DNA of 21,413 nucleotides from Chloroflexota bacterium (GTDB lineage: Bacteria; Chloroflexota; Dehalococcoidia; SZUA-161; JAUWZY01): NCBI GenBank assembly GCA_030615045.1, contig JAUWZY010000005.1:1-21413 (forward strand), in the 5' to 3' direction. Below the pieces are notes generated by a model. It saw only the letters and a list, made by a program, of their open reading frames with translations, was not told the origin of the DNA and made no database searches. The position numbers and the translations under genes are program-made. Positions within the stretch are counted from its first letter, which is position 1; each line of letters starts with the position of its first letter. This document shows, piece by piece, positions 17,451-21,413 of the stretch.

Positions 17451-17849
17451 TCAGAGGCTAAATTTTTTCAACAGCCGTTCCACCCTGATCAGCAACTCGG
17501 TAGGGGTTATCGGCTTATCGATAAAATCCTCGGCCTCCAGCGTTAGCCCCTGACTTAGAGCGATGGAGGTTTCCCCGACCTTCTCTGCGAAAGCAGTTAA
17601 CATCAAGACCGGGATTTTGCGAAGTTCAGGGTCTCTCTTGAGTTGTTCGCAGACCATAAATCCATCTTTTAACGGCATTATTACGTCCAGGATGATCAGA
17701 TCGGGGCTCTCGTCCCTTACTTTCTTGAGCCCCTCGTCGCCATCAAAGGCTGTAACTACCTGATATGGTTTGCTCTCTAAAACCAGCTTCGTTACTGCCA
17801 CGAAATCAGGGTCATCATCGATGACGAGGATCTTGGCTTTTCTCTCCAT
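17451..17849 (-). CDS. Receiver-only response regulator (RR1)
   Basis: The 132 residues are a single CheY-like receiver domain: acidic pocket IDDDPD (10-15), phospho-acceptor Asp55 in IILDVIMP, switch Thr85 in LMLTAFA, and Lys112 in FIDKPITP. No DNA-binding or enzymatic output domain follows. The ATG has a strong AAGGAGGGAGGG upstream. It is the last gene of the probable operon with the histidine kinase 19246-20385 and a second receiver 41 bases upstream. The two receivers are clear paralogs (AKILVIDDDPD and AKILIVDDDPD openings, the same DGDEGL segment). It probably acts by protein contact or in a phosphorelay. No clear terminator is visible in the 95-base convergent gap to acs. Confidence 0.93.
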   Translation of the reverse strand: MERKAKILVIDDDPDFVAVTKLVLESKPYQVVTAFDGDEGLKKVRDESPDLIILDVIMPLKDGFMVCEQLKRDPELRKIPVLMLTAFAEKVGETSIALSQGLTLEAEDFIDKPITPTELLIRVERLLKKFSL

Positions 17850-17890
17850 CCCTCCCTCCTTGTTTCAACATCCCGAGGCGTGATAACAGC

Positions 17891-18295
17891 TCATGCCTTT
17901 TTCTTTTTCAGCAGCTTCTCCACTCGGTGAAGCAGAGCAGTGGGGTCGATTGGCTTCTCCACATAATCATCGACATCGAGGCTGAGCCCGGTTTCCAGCT
18001 CATAGCGTCTGCGGCTGGCCTCTTCCTTCACCGAGGTCAAGATCAGGATTGGCACATTGGCATACTTGGCTCGCCTCGGATCCTTGAGCTCCTTGCATAC
18101 GGCAAAGCCATCCATTCTCGGCATCAGAAGGTCAAGGACTATCAGCTGTGGTCTTTCGTCCCTTAGCTTGGCCAGGCCCTCGTCGCCATCACGAGCGGTA
18201 ACCACCTGATAGTCGTGCGCCTCCAAGACGGCACTGATCGCTACCACGATATCTGGGTCATCATCAACAATCAGGATCTTTGCTTGCTTTTTCAT
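17891..18295 (-). CDS. Receiver-only response regulator (RR2)
   Basis: The 134 residues are one receiver domain with acidic pocket VDDDPD (10-15), phospho-acceptor Asp55 in IVLDLLMP, Thr87 in ILTSVK and Lys114 in VEKPIDP. There is no output domain. It differs from RR1 mainly in the alpha4-beta5-alpha5 face (EEASRRRYELETGLSLDVDD), the surface that usually selects partners. The two may therefore take phosphate from the same kinase but pass it to different targets. The start ATG follows GGGGGCTTAAA. It lies 21 bases downstream of metF, consistent with co-transcription. Confidence 0.93.
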   Translation of the reverse strand: MKKQAKILIVDDDPDIVVAISAVLEAHDYQVVTARDGDEGLAKLRDERPQLIVLDLLMPRMDGFAVCKELKDPRRAKYANVPILILTSVKEEASRRRYELETGLSLDVDDYVEKPIDPTALLHRVEKLLKKKKA

Positions 18296-18316
18296 TTTAA
18301 GCCCCCGTTACCTTTA

Positions 18317-19234
18317 TTATAACGCTGGCCTGGGCATTAATCCCGCTGCCTCTACGATTCTGGGGATTACATCCTCCCAGGCAACGGCCATGATATGGAT
18401 GCCGTGAACGCCCTCAATATCTTTAAGCTCCTCGATGGTCTCGAGGCACATCCTGATCCCTTCTTCCTTAGCCTCCTTGGCATCTTCCATTTTGGTGACT
18501 ATCTCATCGGGGACATAGACTCCGGATACATAGTCTCTCATATAGCGAGCCATCCCTGCCGACTTGATCGGTATCACCCCGGCCAGGATATGAACCTGTT
18601 TATCCAGCCCTCGCTCGCGGACCATCTGCATCCATTTGGCGAACTTAGCGACATCAAAAACGGCTTGAGTTTGAATGAAATCGGCCCCGGCCTTCGCCTT
18701 CTTGGCCAGTCTGATCACCCGATATTCGAAGGGATCGGCAAAGGGATTGGCTGCGGCTCCAATATATATCGGCACCTCGCCCGATATATCCTCGCCGCAC
18801 TGGAATTTCCTCTCATCACGCATTGTCTTCAACATTTGGATTAATTGGATGGAATCTAAATCATAGACCCCCTTGGCACTGGGATGATTGCCCAGCATTT
18901 GGTGATCGCCAGATAGGCAGAGGATATTTTTGATTCCTAAAGCCGTTGCCCCCAAGACATCGCTTTGGATGGCAAGCCTATTTCGGTCCCGAACCACTAT
19001 TTGCATCACGGGGTCAAGCCCCATTTGCTTCAGCAGGACACAGCTCGCCCAGCTTGACATCCGCACTACCGCCGATTGATTGTCGGTTACATTCAGGGCA
19101 TCGCACCAGGATTTGAGCAACTCGCCCTTCCTCTGGATCACGCTTGCTACGCTGCCTTTGGAGGGCCCGACCTCAGTGGTGACGGCAAACGCTCCGCTTT
19201 CTAAGATCTTTTCCAGATTTGTTCCCGCTTTCAT
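18317..19234 (-). CDS. metF: Methylenetetrahydrofolate reductase, Wood-Ljungdahl type
   Basis: Reduces 5,10-methylene-tetrahydrofolate to 5-methyl-tetrahydrofolate on a flavin-binding TIM barrel. The 305 residues carry the family landmarks: TTEVGPSKG with catalytic-type Glu21, ALNVTDNQ (47-53), NILCLSGDHQ, the IYIGAAANPFADP segment, GADFIQTQAVFDVAKF and HILAGVIPI. In acetogens this subunit works with MetV. A metV homologue lies upstream in the same gene row, with the histidine kinase between them. It starts 11 bases after the kinase stop with AAAGAGG upstream, suggesting coupling. It could serve methionine synthesis, but the MetV partner and hydrogenase context point to the methyl branch of the acetyl-CoA pathway. 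Confidence 0.93.
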   Translation of the reverse strand: MKAGTNLEKILESGAFAVTTEVGPSKGSVASVIQRKGELLKSWCDALNVTDNQSAVVRMSSWASCVLLKQMGLDPVMQIVVRDRNRLAIQSDVLGATALGIKNILCLSGDHQMLGNHPSAKGVYDLDSIQLIQMLKTMRDERKFQCGEDISGEVPIYIGAAANPFADPFEYRVIRLAKKAKAGADFIQTQAVFDVAKFAKWMQMVRERGLDKQVHILAGVIPIKSAGMARYMRDYVSGVYVPDEIVTKMEDAKEAKEEGIRMCLETIEELKDIEGVHGIHIMAVAWEDVIPRIVEAAGLMPRPAL

Positions 19235-19245
19235 ATCTGGCCTCT

Positions 19246-20385
19246 TTATTGCTTCTTGGGCAAGGTGAAGGTGAATTTAGTCCCCTTCCTGCTTTCCGGG
19301 TACGGGCTTTCCGCCCAGATTTTACCGCCGTGAGCTTCTACGATCCTGCGGGCAATCGATAGCCCCAAGCCAGCACTCCTCCTATCTGCGCTCCGACCCT
19401 TATAGAAGTCATCGAATATATAGGGCAATTCCTCAGCAGGGATGCCGACGCCGGTATCCATGATCTCTACTCTGATGATCTCATCTTCGTCCTTCAATTT
19501 GAGCGACACCATCCCTCGTTTGGTGAACTTGATAGCATTGCCCAGCAAATTAGTGACTACTTGCCGCAGACGGCTTGGAGACCCTTGGATTTGAAGGGGT
19601 TCTCCCGGCAACTTTATGTTTAACTGCAGTCCCTTTTCCACAGCCAACTGGCGAACATCCTCCACGGAGCTCTCGATCACCTCCTGAAGCGACATCCACG
19701 TCGCATCCAGTTGCGTAGCCTCGATGCGAGAGATATCCAAGATGTTATCGATCAGGTCTATGAGACCCTTGATTCGCTCGCTACTCCGGAGCAGCATATC
19801 ACGTTGCTTTTCGCTGAGCTCCCCGACAAAACCACCAAGCATTACTTGGGTATAACTCTGCACTGCGGCCAGTGGTGCTTTCAGGTCGTGAGTAGTTATA
19901 TATAAGACTTGCGCTAATGTCTCTTTGGTGTGCCTAAGCCTGGAGGCAACCATCGCTACCAGCCCCTCCATCACCTTATAGCCCATAAACAAGTCCTTGA
20001 CCAGCAGAGAGTGCAGCTCAGCTCCATCGATGGCAAATACCTTGGTTGGTTGCAGGCACCTTGCGGTCATGGTGAAGACATGTGTGCCGCTGAGCGCTGA
20101 CCAGCCGAAGGCCTGCCCCTGTTGGGTGATGACATCGATTGTTCCCTCTTTGCCAGATCCCGGGCGCAGGGAAAAACTCGTCTCCAAGGCCACTTTGCCA
20201 TCAATGATAACATAAAGGTCTTTAGCCATGGTGCCCTCGGTGAGGACAATAGCTCCTGCTTCATAGACCTCTTCTCGACAAAGCGCCGCTACCCTCTCCA
20301 GCTCGTCATCGCTTAGCTCGTTAAATAGATAGCATTGTGCCAAAATCTCTTTGATTGGGGCTAACTGCTTCACCTTCGCTCTCAT
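19246..20385 (-). CDS. Soluble histidine kinase with cyclic-nucleotide-binding-like sensor domain
   Basis: The 379 residues fall into two parts. Residues 18-135 form a Crp/Fnr-type beta-barrel (LFNELSDDELERVAALC, AGAIVLTEGTMAKDLYVIIDGKV, QGQAFGWSALSG). A canonical kinase follows: HisKA with His166 in THDLKAPLAAVQSY, N box RQVVTNLLGNAIKFT (Asn279, Asn283), G1 DTGVGIP (310-316), F box IFDDFYKG and G2 GLGLSIAR (339-346). There is no membrane helix, so it senses a cytosolic signal, possibly a cyclic nucleotide, a redox cue or a small metabolite. The barrel lacks obvious Fnr-type cysteine clusters. It lies 57 bases after metV and 11 bases before metF. Two receiver-only regulators follow metF and are the likely phosphate acceptors. 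Confidence 0.93.
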   Translation of the reverse strand: MRAKVKQLAPIKEILAQCYLFNELSDDELERVAALCREEVYEAGAIVLTEGTMAKDLYVIIDGKVALETSFSLRPGSGKEGTIDVITQQGQAFGWSALSGTHVFTMTARCLQPTKVFAIDGAELHSLLVKDLFMGYKVMEGLVAMVASRLRHTKETLAQVLYITTHDLKAPLAAVQSYTQVMLGGFVGELSEKQRDMLLRSSERIKGLIDLIDNILDISRIEATQLDATWMSLQEVIESSVEDVRQLAVEKGLQLNIKLPGEPLQIQGSPSRLRQVVTNLLGNAIKFTKRGMVSLKLKDEDEIIRVEIMDTGVGIPAEELPYIFDDFYKGRSADRRSAGLGLSIARRIVEAHGGKIWAESPYPESRKGTKFTFTLPKKQ

Positions 20386-20442
20386 CCCTCCATCCCCTCA
20401 CAGCATTAGTCTATCTTTAGAAGGTCATCCTGTCAACTGAGG

Positions 20443-21087
20443 CTACCGTTTTGTCGGCGGTCCGGAGGTAAGGCTCACGCTCCAATTCTTAGGTGCTACG
20501 ACATCCTCAAGCCTATCCAGCCTTCCCAGCTTGGTCAGCCGCTCGATGATCAGCTGCCAGGCACAAGGCAGGTCTGGCGAGACCTCACACTTGCCTTCCT
20601 GAGAGCCGCCGCAAGGTCCGTTGAGCAGGTGCTTTGAGCATCGGGCGATGGGACAGATGCCGGCGGTGAAATCCAAAATACAATCGCCGCACTCCAGGCA
20701 GCGCTCCGCTTCTCTCCACTCGGCATGTGCCCCGCCAGAGGATACGGTATTGCAGCCAGGGTGCACTATCTTATCCGCCGATGCGGCCACGGTCTGGACC
20801 CCCGTGCCACAGCAGAGTACGAGCAGTGAGTCCGAGGCCGCAATCGTCTCCTCATGGGCCTTCAATTTCAATCTGGTCAGGGGCTCATCGCAGACCATAT
20901 CAATCATGGAGAAGCCGGTGATGGTTTTCCCCTGCTCCTCGAGTTTTCGTCTCATCTCCATGACCTCTTTCTCACCGCCGGTTTCACAGCCCTCGGCACA
21001 GCCCTTGCAGCCGATGAGGAAGACGGTCTTCTCTCCATCAAGCGAGCTCAGGATCTCTTCAAATGGCTTTTGCTCTGAGATGAGCAT
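20443..21087 (-). CDS. metV: MetV-type iron-sulfur/zinc subunit of methylenetetrahydrofolate reductase
   Basis: The 214-residue product matches the family once called the methylenetetrahydrofolate reductase C-terminal domain, now MetV. It has an N-terminal cysteine group (FLIGCKGCAEGC, Cys27/30/34), middle Cys66, Cys92/93 and Cys112, and a C-terminal cluster RCLECGDC...GICPIARC with NGPCGG and GKCEV (Cys130-175). These bind Fe-S clusters and zinc. MetV passes electrons to MetF in acetogens. The ATG at 21087 has a strong GGAGGAGATA upstream and overlaps the end of the hydrogenase protease gene by 40 bases, so translation is probably coupled. The context (hydrogenase protease upstream, kinase and metF downstream) supports an H2-linked C1 pathway. 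Confidence 0.9.
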   Translation of the reverse strand: MLISEQKPFEEILSSLDGEKTVFLIGCKGCAEGCETGGEKEVMEMRRKLEEQGKTITGFSMIDMVCDEPLTRLKLKAHEETIAASDSLLVLCCGTGVQTVAASADKIVHPGCNTVSSGGAHAEWREAERCLECGDCILDFTAGICPIARCSKHLLNGPCGGSQEGKCEVSPDLPCAWQLIIERLTKLGRLDRLEDVVAPKNWSVSLTSGPPTKR

Positions 21088-21413
21088 TCTATCTCCTCCA
21101 GCACGACCTTTATGATGCTGGGCAGCTTTTGCTCCAGTTCCGGGGAAAGCTCCAGCCCTAAATCCATCTCTTTGGGCTCGACACCGATGATGACCGTCTC
21201 TTTGGGGGTATTGCCCAGGAGTTCCATCAGCCGCAAGCTATGGAATAGACCGATGTCATGGGTGGACAGAGTAAGTTCGCGTTGAGAGGCGATATCATCG
21301 GGTGTGAATCGGTAGATGGCCCCGGGCTCGCCTCCTCCTCTGGCAGCGTCTACTACTATTAGCGTATCAGCATCTCCTATTAGATGAATGACATCCGGCG
21401 ATGTCCCGCCATC
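21048..21413 (-). CDS. [NiFe]-hydrogenase maturation protease, C-terminal part (5' end outside window)
   Basis: The minus-strand frame is open to the window edge and encodes about 121 residues. It contains IGDADTLIVVDAARGGGEPG, then YRFTPDD, STHDIGL, LLGNTPKETVIIGVEP, and LGLELSPELEQ. This is the order of the HyaD/HycI/HoxM endopeptidases that clip the C-terminal tail of the hydrogenase large subunit after nickel insertion. The Asp of VVDA and the His of STHD are the usual nickel-sensing positions; the first acidic residue lies outside the window. The 3' end overlaps metV by 40 bases. It predicts a [NiFe]-hydrogenase, possibly of the Mvh/Hdr-linked kind, just beyond the window. Confidence 0.88.
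   Translation of the reverse strand, partial: DGGTSPDVIHLIGDADTLIVVDAARGGGEPGAIYRFTPDDIASQRELTLSTHDIGLFHSLRLMELLGNTPKETVIIGVEPKEMDLGLELSPELEQKLPSIIKVVLEEIECSSQSKSHLKRS

Overview
The window reads as a chromosomal segment of an anaerobic bacterium, most likely a member of the Chloroflexota close to Dehalococcoidia. This rests on the style of the FtsK, UvrB and LeuRS proteins and on a MetF/MetV pair of the Wood-Ljungdahl type lying next to a [NiFe]-hydrogenase maturation protease. It is a judgement from remembered family features, not a database result. Starts include ATG, GTG and TTG, and genes are tightly packed. No gene-free stretch exceeds 300 bases; the longest are 15099-15384 and 11240-11512. 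I found no insertion sequence, phage gene or CRISPR array.

Region 1 (1-4105, plus strand) starts with a TPR protein cut by the window edge. It is followed by a decayed second copy of the first ~37 codons of uvrB, a membrane-anchored nuclease related to archaeal Holliday-junction resolvases, intact uvrB, and a flavin-reductase-like FMN protein. The uvrB remnant shows that this locus was rearranged around the nuclease gene.

Region 2 (4102-9396, minus strand) is a housekeeping block transcribed leuS, then a type-4 uracil-DNA glycosylase, then an FtsK/SpoIIIE translocase. The ftsK stop codon overlaps the stop codon of the flavin-reductase gene tail to tail.

Region 3 (9416-15098, minus strand) holds a tRNA-Ala(GGC) with its own promoter, a divergent carboxyltransferase of the oxaloacetate decarboxylase/pyruvate carboxylase B type without a biotin domain, and two tandem paralogous proteins. 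Each paralog carries the phosphohistidine swivelling domain of PEP synthase but no ATP-grasp domain. This is the least explained part of the window. The layout resembles one subunit of a split PEP-synthase-like phosphotransferase such as phenylphosphate synthase, with the partner not in view.

Region 4 (15201-17355, plus strand) is an AMP-forming acetyl-CoA synthetase behind a near-consensus promoter and a leader with an inverted repeat.

Region 5 (17451-21413, minus strand) is a probable operon: hydrogenase maturation protease (partial), MetV, a soluble histidine kinase with a cyclic-nucleotide-binding-like sensor domain, MetF, and two receiver-only response regulators. It joins C1 metabolism and hydrogenase maturation with a signalling cassette that has no DNA-binding output.
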